Notes under the pieces: generated by a model
Told to the model about the DNA's origin: nothing
What the model saw: the letters and a program-made list of their open reading frames with translations, nothing else
The model's database searches: none
Shown here: positions 56,910 through 64,000 of the stretch, in pieces
How positions within the stretch are numbered: the first letter of the stretch is position 1
Layout: every line of letters starts with the position of its first letter
Translations under genes and position numbers: made by a program
Assembly (NCBI GenBank): GCA_036273715.1
Contig: DASUHB010000013.1
Span: forward strand, 43,058-107,057
Direction of reading: 5' to 3'
Source of the DNA: Gemmatimonadaceae bacterium
GTDB taxonomy: Bacteria; Gemmatimonadota; Gemmatimonadetes; Gemmatimonadales; Gemmatimonadaceae
Length of the DNA: 64,000 nucleotides

Positions 56910-57356
56910 GTGAAGCGCTTGGCAGCAGTCCTCGTTTTCCTCGTGGCGTGCAGCAGCGCCGCGCAACAGCAGCCGTCGACCGGCGTCTCGACCAACGTCG
57001 TCGGCGCGGATTCTCCCCGCCAGGCCGTCCAGCAATTTCTTGCCGCCGCCCACGCGCAGGATCTCAAGGCGATGGCGCTCATCTGGGGCACCAACGATGG
57101 ACCGGCGCGCGACGTCGTGGATCACTCACAGCTCGAAAAGCGCGAGCTGATCATGGAGTGCTACGTCACACACGATTCGTACGCCGTAATGAGCGAGGTC
57201 TCCGGCGAGAAAGGCTCGCGCGTGCTGTCGGTGACGCTCACGAAAGGCCGACTGGCTCGCGAGTCCAAGTTCACCGCCGTGAAGGGACGTGGCGATCGCT
57301 GGTTCATCCAGGACGTCGAGCTGCAGCCGCTCAAGGATCTCTGCGCCGCCTCGTGA
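56910..57356 (+). CDS. Small lipoprotein of unknown function
   Basis: A 148-residue exported protein with a lipoprotein signal (VKRLAAVLVFLVACSS, Cys15) and an NTF2-like or DUF4878-type pattern: SPRQAVQQFLAAAHAQDLKAMALIWG ... RWFIQDVEL. GGAG lies about 9 nt before the GTG start. Function unknown. Confidence 0.7.
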   Translation: MKRLAAVLVFLVACSSAAQQQPSTGVSTNVVGADSPRQAVQQFLAAAHAQDLKAMALIWGTNDGPARDVVDHSQLEKRELIMECYVTHDSYAVMSEVSGEKGSRVLSVTLTKGRLARESKFTAVKGRGDRWFIQDVELQPLKDLCAAS

Positions 57357-57393
57357 TGGCTGCGGGTGGGAACGCTGCCGCCCGTTCACCCGT

Positions 57394-57813
57394 TTAATAT
57401 TCGGTCAGTTCGATAAGGACGCCTCCAGTCGCGCTGGGGTGGAGGAAAGCAATTCTCTTCCCCTCGGCGCCGATGCGGGGCGTTTCGTCGATGAGCCGGA
57501 CCCCCGCCGTTCGACAGCGGTCGAGCGTAGCGTCGAGGTCCGGCACGGCAAAGCAAATATGATGGATGCCGGGTCCGCGGCGCGCCACGAACGTGGCGAT
57601 CGGTGAATCTTTTCGGGCGGCTTCGAGCAGCTCGACGAGAGAGTCGCCGGCGGATAGTCCGGCGATGCGTGCGCCGTCGGCGTCATCGAGCGGGACTTCC
57701 TCGAGTCCGAGGATGTCGCGATAGAACGGAAGGATCTGATCGAGCGCGCTCACGGCAATGCCAATGTGAGCAATGCGCGTTCGGTCTGCGTGAGCTGGTG
57801 TCGGAGACGGCAT
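57394..57813 (-). CDS. mce: Methylmalonyl-CoA epimerase (VOC family)
   Basis: A VOC-fold metalloenzyme interconverting (R)- and (S)-methylmalonyl-CoA. Features: HIGIAVSALDQILPFYRDILGLEEV, SLVELLEA, GPGIHHICFAVPDLDATLDRCRTAGVRLIDETPRIG and GVLIELTEY. The ATG at 57813 gives 139 residues; a GTG at 57834 is possible. Divergent from trxA. Confidence 0.88.
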   Translation of the reverse strand: MPSPTPAHADRTRIAHIGIAVSALDQILPFYRDILGLEEVPLDDADGARIAGLSAGDSLVELLEAARKDSPIATFVARRGPGIHHICFAVPDLDATLDRCRTAGVRLIDETPRIGAEGKRIAFLHPSATGGVLIELTEY

Positions 57814-57895
57814 CGGTGGTTGGTGCGGGTGCACAACGATAAACTACACAGTAGATTCGCGACGGGCGAAAATACACGGCGGAGGCAAGGGCAGC

Positions 57896-58249
57896 ATGTC
57901 GAATGCATTGGCGGTAACGGATACCACGTTCGAGGACGAGATAGAGAAGCACGAGGGCTTGGCGGTCGTCGACTTCTGGGCGACGTGGTGCGGCCCGTGC
58001 CGCGCGATCGCTCCGATGCTCGATCAGCTAGCCGTCGAGTACGTGGGCAAGGCGAAGGTCGCGAAGCTGGATGTCGACGCGAATCAGAAAACGGCAATGC
58101 GCTTCAACGTCCGGTCGATCCCGACGATTCTCTTCTTCAAGAACGGCAAGTTGGTGGACACCGTCATCGGTGCGGTGCCGAAGGCGCGGCTCTCGGAGAA
58201 ATTCCAGAAGTACGCCGTGTCGGAGACCGCGTCCCTGAAGCAGGGCTGA
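57896..58249 (+). CDS. trxA: Thioredoxin
   Basis: A 117-residue thioredoxin with the WCGPC active site (Cys32 and Cys35), VVDFWATWCGPCRAIAPMLDQLA, KLDVDANQKTAMRFNVRSIPTILFFKNG (cis-Pro76 region). Cytoplasmic dithiol reductant. GGAGG lies about 10 nt before the ATG; an intrinsic terminator follows. Confidence 0.96.
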   Translation: MSNALAVTDTTFEDEIEKHEGLAVVDFWATWCGPCRAIAPMLDQLAVEYVGKAKVAKLDVDANQKTAMRFNVRSIPTILFFKNGKLVDTVIGAVPKARLSEKFQKYAVSETASLKQG

Positions 58250-58273
58250 ACGCGTAACGGCAGTCAGACATGA

Positions 58274-58312
58274 GAGCCCGGTCTTGGAAATCCTCCAGGA
58301 CCGGGCTTTTTG
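58274..58312 (+). terminator. Intrinsic terminator after trxA
   Basis: AGCCCGGTCTTGG pairs with CCAGGACCGGGCT across a short loop (one mismatch) and is followed by TTTTTGTTT. The clearest Rho-independent terminator in the window. Confidence 0.85.
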
Positions 58313-58398
58313 TTTGCGCAGCGCTTAGACTGAAATGACCATGCGCTGGTTCGTGCGGCCGGCGCAGGACCAACTCTCCGAGCAGCCACCCGATCGTC

Positions 58399-59232
58399 GT
58401 GACGTCGTCTGCGGGACGCCTGTACGTGGTGAGCACGCCGATCGGGAACCTCGGCGATTTTTCGGCGCGCGCGGTGGACGTGTTGCGATCGGTCGCGTCG
58501 GTGCTGGCGGAGGACACCCGGCACTCGCGTCACCTCCTGGACCACTACGAGATCCAGACATCGCTCGCGTCGTATCACGAACACAACGAGGCGCGAGAAA
58601 CGCCGCGCATTCTCGACCGGCTCGCGGGCGGCGAGTCGTTCGCGTTGATCAGCGACGCTGGTACGCCGCTGCTTTCCGATCCGGGTGCGCGGTTGGTGAG
58701 AGCGGCGATCGACGCGGGCATCGACGTGGTGCCGGTGCCCGGCGCGTCGGCGCTGTTGGCGGCGCTGGTCGCGTCGGGATTGGGTGTCGATCGCTTCACG
58801 TTTTTTGGATTTCTTCCGCGAAAGGGGCATGAGCGCACGGACGCGCTCGAGGCCATTGCTTCGTTGACGCACACGGCCGTGGTGTACGAAGCGCCGGGGC
58901 GGGTCGCCGACACATTGGCCGAGCTCGAGCGTCATGGCGCGGGGGAGCGGGAGGCGGCGGTGGCGCGGGAGCTGACGAAGCAGTTCGAGGAGACGCGCCG
59001 GGGAACGGTAGCGGAGCTGGCGCGGTACTACGCGGATGCGCCGCCCCGGGGCGAAGTGGTGATCGTGCTCGCGGGGCGTGCTCCGTCGTCACCCGATGAG
59101 GGCGCGGCGCGCGAGCGGGCGCGCGTGTTGCGAGAGGGCGGGGCGAGCGCCCGTGATGTGGCGCGTGCCTTGGTGGAAGAGCACGGGCTTGCCCGCAACG
59201 CGGCGTACCGGCTGGCGCACGAGCCGGAGTAG
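58399..59232 (+). CDS. rsmI: 16S rRNA (cytidine(1402)-2'-O)-methyltransferase
   Basis: A 277-residue SAM methyltransferase of the SIRV/precorrin type. Features: LYVVSTPIGNLGDFSARAVDVLRSV, AEDTRHSRHLLDHY, LISDAGTPLLSDPGARLV, VPVPGASALLAALVASGL, FFGFLPRKG. GTG start at 58399. It adds the ribose methyl at C1402 in the decoding centre. It stands after the trxA terminator, so it is transcribed separately. Confidence 0.95.
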   Translation: MTSSAGRLYVVSTPIGNLGDFSARAVDVLRSVASVLAEDTRHSRHLLDHYEIQTSLASYHEHNEARETPRILDRLAGGESFALISDAGTPLLSDPGARLVRAAIDAGIDVVPVPGASALLAALVASGLGVDRFTFFGFLPRKGHERTDALEAIASLTHTAVVYEAPGRVADTLAELERHGAGEREAAVARELTKQFEETRRGTVAELARYYADAPPRGEVVIVLAGRAPSSPDEGAARERARVLREGGASARDVARALVEEHGLARNAAYRLAHEPE

Positions 59233-59265
59233 CGCGCGCGTCTGACCAGTTGCCGTGAGTGGTGC

Positions 59266-59976
59266 ATGCCGATGCGACGCATTGCCTTCATCCTGTGTGC
59301 CGGTCTCGTCTCGTTAGGCGCGGGGCGCGCGGCGCGCCCCGCGCCGGCGTCTTCCGCCGCCGAGGACGGCCTGCGCATGACCATTGCGCGGCTGCAGTAC
59401 GACGGCGGCGGCGATTGGTACGCCAATCCGTCGAGCCTGCCTAACTTGCTCGAGGCGATCGGGACGCGGACGTCGCTCAAGGTCGAGCGCACCGAAGCGC
59501 GCATCACGCTGATGGATGACCGGTTGTGGGACTATCCGTTCATCCACGTGACCGGCCACGGCAACATTCATTTCAGCGACGCCGAAGTGGCGCGGCTGCG
59601 CGAGTATCTGGAGCGCGGCGGCTTCATCCACTTCAGCGACAACTACGGCATGGACGCGAGCTTCCGCCGGGAGATCAAGCGCGTGTTTCCCGACCGGCCG
59701 CTGGTCGACGTGCCGTTGTCGCATCCGATCTATCACATCGTGTACGATTTTCCGCGCGGGCTGCCCAAGATCCACGTGCACGACGGCAAGCCGGCGGAAG
59801 GGTTGGGCATTTTCCTGGGCGACCGGCTGGCGGTGTTCTACGATTATCAGTGCGATCTGGGGAACGGCTGGGAGGACACGACGGTGTACCACGATCCTCC
59901 GGCGAAGCACGAAGCGGCGCTGCGCATGGGAGTGAATCTGTTCGTGTACGCGGTCACCAGCCGGCCGGTGTCGTGA
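59266..59976 (+). CDS. DUF4159 domain protein (exported)
   Basis: A 236-residue protein with a signal peptide (MRRIAFILCAGLVSLGAGRA) and the DUF4159 pattern: IARLQYDGGGDWYANPSSLPNLLEAI, IHVTGHGNIHFSDAEVARLREYLERGGFIHFSDNYG, RVFPDRPLVDVPLSHPIYH. The fold resembles class I glutamine amidotransferases without the catalytic Cys. ATG 59266 or 59272. It overlaps the DUF4175 gene. Such genes accompany MoxR/DUF58/VWA clusters; function unknown. Confidence 0.82.
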   Translation: MPMRRIAFILCAGLVSLGAGRAARPAPASSAAEDGLRMTIARLQYDGGGDWYANPSSLPNLLEAIGTRTSLKVERTEARITLMDDRLWDYPFIHVTGHGNIHFSDAEVARLREYLERGGFIHFSDNYGMDASFRREIKRVFPDRPLVDVPLSHPIYHIVYDFPRGLPKIHVHDGKPAEGLGIFLGDRLAVFYDYQCDLGNGWEDTTVYHDPPAKHEAALRMGVNLFVYAVTSRPVS

Positions 59977-62900
59977 CGGTCACGGGGCTGGTGCGGCGCG
60001 AGCGGTCGCGGTTAGGCATCGCGATCCTGGCGCGGGGGGTGGCCGTTGGCGTGGCGGCGGCGGCGGTACTGCTGGCGGCCAGCACGCTTGCGTTAGGCAG
60101 CGCGCGGTGGATCACGCGGCCGGGCGCGCCGCTGGCGTCGTGGGGCGTGGCGGTGGTGGCGGCGCTCATCGCGTGCTGGTGGGCCCGCGGCGCGGTGCGG
60201 GCCGCGGCGTCGTCGCACGCCGTCGCCCGGGCGATCGAGCGCGAGCGCTCGCTCCGGCGCGGGTCGGTGCGCGCGGCCCTCGAGGTGCGCGACGCCGGCG
60301 CCCTCGGCCGCCATGCGGCCGAGGCGCTGGGGTCGCGCCTCGCCAGTGTCCGCGGGGCGCTCGCGCCCGCGGCGCAGCGCACCGCGCTGCGCCGTGGCGC
60401 GATCGCCCTCCTCGCCGCCGTCGCCGGCCTGGCCGTGTTGGGCGCGGCGCGAGGCGCCGCGCCCGACGGATGGCGCGCCATCCGCCACCCCATCGGCGCC
60501 TTCCGCGGCACCATCCTGCCTCCGTTAGTCATCGAGGACGCCGCACACGAGATCATGCGCGGCGACAAGATGCCGCTCCGCATCCGCGCGCAGGACCGCG
60601 TCGCCATCGAGCTCCACGTCCGCACCACCGGCTCCGCCTGGCGCACGCTCGACCTGCCCGTCACGGGCGGCGAGGCCGCCACCGAGTTAGGCCCGCTCGA
60701 TGCCGACCTCGCGATCGTCGCCACCGACGGCCGCGTCCGCACCGACACGCTCGTCGTCCACGTCACCGACCGGCCATTCGTCGGCGACGTCGCGATCCGC
60801 GCCATCTACCCGTCGTACCTCGGCCGCGCCACCGAGACCATCCCGACCGGCGAGCCGGCCCGTGTGCCGCGCGGCACCGTGCTCGCGATCAGCGGACGCG
60901 CATCCACGATGCTCGACGCGATCGCGCTCGCCCGCGAGAAGGACACGGTGCGCCTGCGGCCGGATGGCCACGCGTTCGCCGGACGCCTCGTCGCGCACGA
61001 GAGCGGCCACTGGACCTGGGCGGCCGCCGGCGAGCGCGGCGCCATCGCCGACGTGCCGCAGCCGCTGGACCTCGAGGTGGTCGCCGATTCCGCGCCGCGC
61101 ATCGACATCGTCGCGCCGGCGCGCGACACGATCGTGCTCGCCGATGCGCAGGTCGCGCTGCGGCTCACGGCCGGGGACGACCACGGGCTCGCCGACATCA
61201 CGCTGCGCACCACGCGGCGCATGGCCGACGGCACGTCGATGCCCCAGGTGGCGCAGGAGCTCGCGTCGCCTAACGCGACCGCGTGGACCGGCGTCGTGCC
61301 GCTCGATCTCGCGCCGCGGCAGCTCGGGCCCGGCGACGCACTGTCCGTCATCGCCGCCGCCACCGACAACTCGCCGTGGCGGCAGACCACCGTCAGCCGC
61401 GAGATCGTGCTGCGCGTCCCGACGCTCACCGAGCAGCGGGAGCGCGCCCGCGCGTTGGCGGATTCGACCGCGTCGGAAGTGGCGTCCGCCGCGCGCAACG
61501 AGCGCGACCTCGCCCAACGGACCGACGAAGCGGCACGGTCGCGCGCCGACCGGGCGCCATCCACCGGGTCGTCACAGCCTAACGCAACCTCCGCGGCCGG
61601 GGACGCGCAGACGCCGCGCGCCATGTCGTACGAGAGCGCCGAGCAGGCGAAGGCGCTGGCCCGCGAGCAGCAGCAGCTCGCCGATCGCGTCCGCCAGGCC
61701 CAACAGACCGCGCAACAGCTCGAGCAGCAGCTCCGCGCCGCGGGCGTGGTGGACAGCGCCCTCACGCAGCAACTGCACGACGCGCAACAGATGCTGCGCG
61801 ACGCGCTCACGCCCGAGTTGCAGAAGCAGCTCGACGACGTGCTCAAGGCGACGCAGCAGCTGTCGCCCGATCAGGCGCGGCGCGCCATGCAGAACCTGGC
61901 CCAGGCCCAACAGAAGCTGCGCGAACAACTCGAGCGAAGCGCGGAAATGCTCAAGCGCGCCGCGCTCGAAGGCTCGATGCAGACGCTGCACGACGAGGCG
62001 CGCGACATCGCGAAGGGCGAGCATCAGCTCGCCGATTCGCTCGAGCAGAGCGGCGCGCGCGGCGACTCGTCCGCCTCGCGTACGGCGCAGCAATTGAGCC
62101 AGCGTTCGCGCGATCTGGCGCAGAACCTCAGCGATTTACAGAAGCGCTTGCGGCAGGACTCGGCCCAGTCGGGACCGCAGAAGTTGCAAGGCGCACCGCA
62201 GCGCGCCGATTCGTCTGCGTCGTCCGTCGCGCGCGCCGCGCCCGAGCGCGGCGACTCGGGGTCGCAATCGCAGCAGAGCGATCAAGCCCAACAACGGCCG
62301 GGCGCGAAGCAGCAAGGACAACAGAGCCAGCAGGGGCAGCAAGGACAACAGGGGCAACAACGACAGCAAGCCCAACAAGGACAGCAGGGGCAACCAGGCC
62401 AGCAGTCGCAGCAGGGCCAGCAATCCGGCGGCTCGCGCGCCCAACGATCGAGCGCTGCCGGTCAGGCGGCCCAACAGATGGACGCCGTGCAGCAGCAGCT
62501 CGCGGATGCGCGCGAGCAGCAGATTCAGGAGTGGAAGAATGAGGTCACGTCCGAGCTCGATCGCTCGATCCAGGAAACGATGCAACTGGCGCGCGATCAA
62601 CAGCAGCTCGCCGACCGCGCGCGCAGTGGACAGACCGATGGATTGCGCGCGGACCAGAGCGCGGTGCAGCAGGGCGTGCAACGCATCCAGCAGCGGCTCG
62701 ACCAGGCCGCGCGACAGTCTGCGCACGTGTCCGCGCAGTCGCAGGGCGCGATGGCGGACGCGAGCCAGCGTGTGCAAGCGGCAACGCGCAGCTCGGCCGA
62801 CGGCGCGCGTGCCGGTCAGGAGATGGCGTCGGACATGGATGACGCCGCGGACGCGCTGAATCGCGCCGCGGCGAGCATGGTGCAGGACCGGGCACGCGCG

Positions 62901-63446
62901 GCGAATGGATCATCGGCGTCCGGGTTTGCGGAGATGATCGAGGCGATGCGCAATGCGGCGAAACAGCAGGGCGCGCTCAACTCGCAGTCGGCCGGGCTCA
63001 TGCCCATGCCCGGCGCCGAGCCGTCGGCGCAGATGATGGCGCAGGCGCGGGCGTTGGCCGCGCGGCAGCGCGAGATTGCGAACGGCGTCGACAACGCCGG
63101 CAATGGCGAGCAGCGCGCAGCGGAGCTGGCCAAGGAGATGCGGCAGATCGCGGATCAGCTGGATCGCGGCCGCGTGGATCCGTCGCTGCTCCAACGCCAG
63201 CAGCAGCTGTTCCACCGCCTGCTGGACGCTGGCCTAACGCTGGAGCAGAACGAGCGCGAGGATCAGGGCAAGCGGCAGGCGGAGACGGCGCGCGTCGATA
63301 CCGCGATCACGACCGGCACGGTGTCGAGCGGCCGTACGGTGGAGAAATTCCGCGAGCCCACCTGGAACGAGCTCCGTGGCCTGACGCCGGACGAACGCCG
63401 CGCCGTGCTCGAGTACTTCAAGCGGATCAATGCGGATCAGCCGTAG
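59973..63446 (+). CDS. Large DUF4175-type membrane protein with Gln-rich low-complexity region
   Basis: An 1157-residue protein beginning at a GTG that overlaps the previous stop. Three hydrophobic helices in the first 160 residues anchor it; residues about 200-500 have repeated Ig-like/beta sections (DFLVIEDAAHE-type start at LVIEDAAHEIMRGDKMPLRI, DDHGLADITLRTTRRMADG). Residues about 560-1100 are coiled-coil rich in Gln, Ala and Arg, with an almost pure Q/G run near 767-820. Ends FREPTWNELRGLTPDERRAVLEYFKRINADQP. Function unknown; probably envelope. Confidence 0.75.
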   Translation: MTVTGLVRRERSRLGIAILARGVAVGVAAAAVLLAASTLALGSARWITRPGAPLASWGVAVVAALIACWWARGAVRAAASSHAVARAIERERSLRRGSVRAALEVRDAGALGRHAAEALGSRLASVRGALAPAAQRTALRRGAIALLAAVAGLAVLGAARGAAPDGWRAIRHPIGAFRGTILPPLVIEDAAHEIMRGDKMPLRIRAQDRVAIELHVRTTGSAWRTLDLPVTGGEAATELGPLDADLAIVATDGRVRTDTLVVHVTDRPFVGDVAIRAIYPSYLGRATETIPTGEPARVPRGTVLAISGRASTMLDAIALAREKDTVRLRPDGHAFAGRLVAHESGHWTWAAAGERGAIADVPQPLDLEVVADSAPRIDIVAPARDTIVLADAQVALRLTAGDDHGLADITLRTTRRMADGTSMPQVAQELASPNATAWTGVVPLDLAPRQLGPGDALSVIAAATDNSPWRQTTVSREIVLRVPTLTEQRERARALADSTASEVASAARNERDLAQRTDEAARSRADRAPSTGSSQPNATSAAGDAQTPRAMSYESAEQAKALAREQQQLADRVRQAQQTAQQLEQQLRAAGVVDSALTQQLHDAQQMLRDALTPELQKQLDDVLKATQQLSPDQARRAMQNLAQAQQKLREQLERSAEMLKRAALEGSMQTLHDEARDIAKGEHQLADSLEQSGARGDSSASRTAQQLSQRSRDLAQNLSDLQKRLRQDSAQSGPQKLQGAPQRADSSASSVARAAPERGDSGSQSQQSDQAQQRPGAKQQGQQSQQGQQGQQGQQRQQAQQGQQGQPGQQSQQGQQSGGSRAQRSSAAGQAAQQMDAVQQQLADAREQQIQEWKNEVTSELDRSIQETMQLARDQQQLADRARSGQTDGLRADQSAVQQGVQRIQQRLDQAARQSAHVSAQSQGAMADASQRVQAATRSSADGARAGQEMASDMDDAADALNRAAASMVQDRARAANGSSASGFAEMIEAMRNAAKQQGALNSQSAGLMPMPGAEPSAQMMAQARALAARQREIANGVDNAGNGEQRAAELAKEMRQIADQLDRGRVDPSLLQRQQQLFHRLLDAGLTLEQNEREDQGKRQAETARVDTAITTGTVSSGRTVEKFREPTWNELRGLTPDERRAVLEYFKRINADQP

Positions 63447-64000
63447 CGCGGCAGCGCTGGTCCTCGCCGCGCTTTGCCTAACGTCGGGCCGGGTGCGCGC
63501 CCAGAACCCGGATTCGGTGGGCTCGGCGTATCTCCGCGGACAGGACCTCGAGACGCGCGATCAGTACGATTCGGCGGCAGTGGCGTACCGTCAGGCGCTC
63601 GCCCAGACGCCGAATTCCTTGCCGGCGATGCTGGGACTCGAGCGCGTGTACGCGCAGCTCGGCCGATCGGACTCGCTGCTCCCCATCCTCGATTCGGCGA
63701 TTGCGCGCGCGCCGCGGCTCACGGCGCTGCGCGCGGCGCAACTGCGTACGTATCGATCGCTGGGGGATCACGCGGGGATGCAGCGCGCGTTCGATCAGTG
63801 GCGGCACGATGCGCCGCACGATCCGGCGCCGTACCAGGAGTACGCCCGGATGCTCATCGAGGATGGGTATACCGCGCAGGCCGACACGGTGCTGCAGCTG
63901 GCGCAAGCCGAGGCCGGCAGCGGCCGCGGCTTCTCGTACGAGGTGGCGCAGCTCGATGCGGCGATGGGGAAGTGGGAGCCTTCGGCGCGCGCGTGGCGAG
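63430..64000 (+). CDS. TPR-repeat exported protein, 5' part
   Basis: Starts at ATG 63430, overlapping the DUF4175 gene by 17 nt, and runs off the window. Signal peptide (MRISRSAAALVLAALCLTSGRVRAQ) followed by tetratricopeptide-like repeats (GSAYLRGQDLETRDQYDSAAVAYRQALAQTPNSLPAMLGLERVYAQLGR; DPAPYQEYARMLIEDGYTAQADTVLQLAQAEAG). Last visible member of the DUF4159-DUF4175-TPR cluster. Confidence 0.8.
   Translation, partial: MRISRSAAALVLAALCLTSGRVRAQNPDSVGSAYLRGQDLETRDQYDSAAVAYRQALAQTPNSLPAMLGLERVYAQLGRSDSLLPILDSAIARAPRLTALRAAQLRTYRSLGDHAGMQRAFDQWRHDAPHDPAPYQEYARMLIEDGYTAQADTVLQLAQAEAGSGRGFSYEVAQLDAAMGKWEPSARAWR

Noticed and set aside
1..64000. CRISPR array, rRNA operon or transposase-bearing insertion sequence
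   Set aside because: No regularly spaced repeats, no rRNA-like sequence and no transposase motif were found on either strand.

Overview
The window is high-GC (about two thirds G+C by eye) bacterial chromosome with dense coding and many 1-8 nt gene overlaps. Three things together suggest Gemmatimonadota or a close relative: large FtsX-type permeases of the acidobacterial/gemmatimonad kind, a peptidase-propeller-barrel outer-membrane protein, and a DUF4159/DUF4175/TPR cluster. That assignment is inference, since there is no rRNA here.

Layout. 1-3830 (+): end of prmC, a YlbF-like gene, tmk, an S41 protease and a DUF2520 Rossmann protein, all overlapping. 3868-16557 (-), reading right to left: rsfS, the peptidase/TolB/barrel protein, a hairpin, then a beta-propeller lipoprotein with a SPOR-like end, a ParA-fold/SPOR membrane protein, smc, an MBL hydrolase, aroF and lolA. 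16910-22650 (-): prs-rplY-pth-ychF, then rpsF-rpsR-DUF2232-rplI; candidate promoters are visible upstream of prs and rpsF. 23.4-41.2 kb is accessory: a FEN-like exonuclease, two large ABC permeases, a LuxR/MalT-like regulator followed by hydrolase-SDR-cupin-TMEM175, a surface-polysaccharide trio, and small envelope proteins. 41397-52373 is an integrated element with 28-bp direct repeats, inserted in the 3' end of tRNA-Gln(TTG). It carries an integrase, two HTH proteins, a replication protein, a DnaB-like ATPase, a capsid-cement-like gene, and a lower-GC cargo: lipoprotein, 10-Cys secreted peptide, DsbA-like protein with an in-frame stop, and ABC permease. 52.3-64 kb is again core-like: tRNA-Gln, ispE, a flippase-like membrane protein, an Hpt protein, pdxJ, mce/trxA, rsmI, then DUF4159-DUF4175-TPR.

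How it fits together. The core genes serve translation, cell-wall and isoprenoid precursors, chromosome organisation and outer-membrane lipoprotein traffic. tRNA-Gln/ispE and prs-rplY-pth-ychF look like one ancestral block now separated by about 30 kb of accessory DNA.

Most notable observations: (1) the non-palindromic heptamer GCCTAAC/GTTAGGC occurs about 80 times, roughly ten times expectation, mostly inside genes, at a density like DNA uptake sequences; (2) the integrase reading frame has no stop before the attachment site, and joining the two ends of the element restores an in-frame stop; (3) the cysteine-rich peptide cassette.
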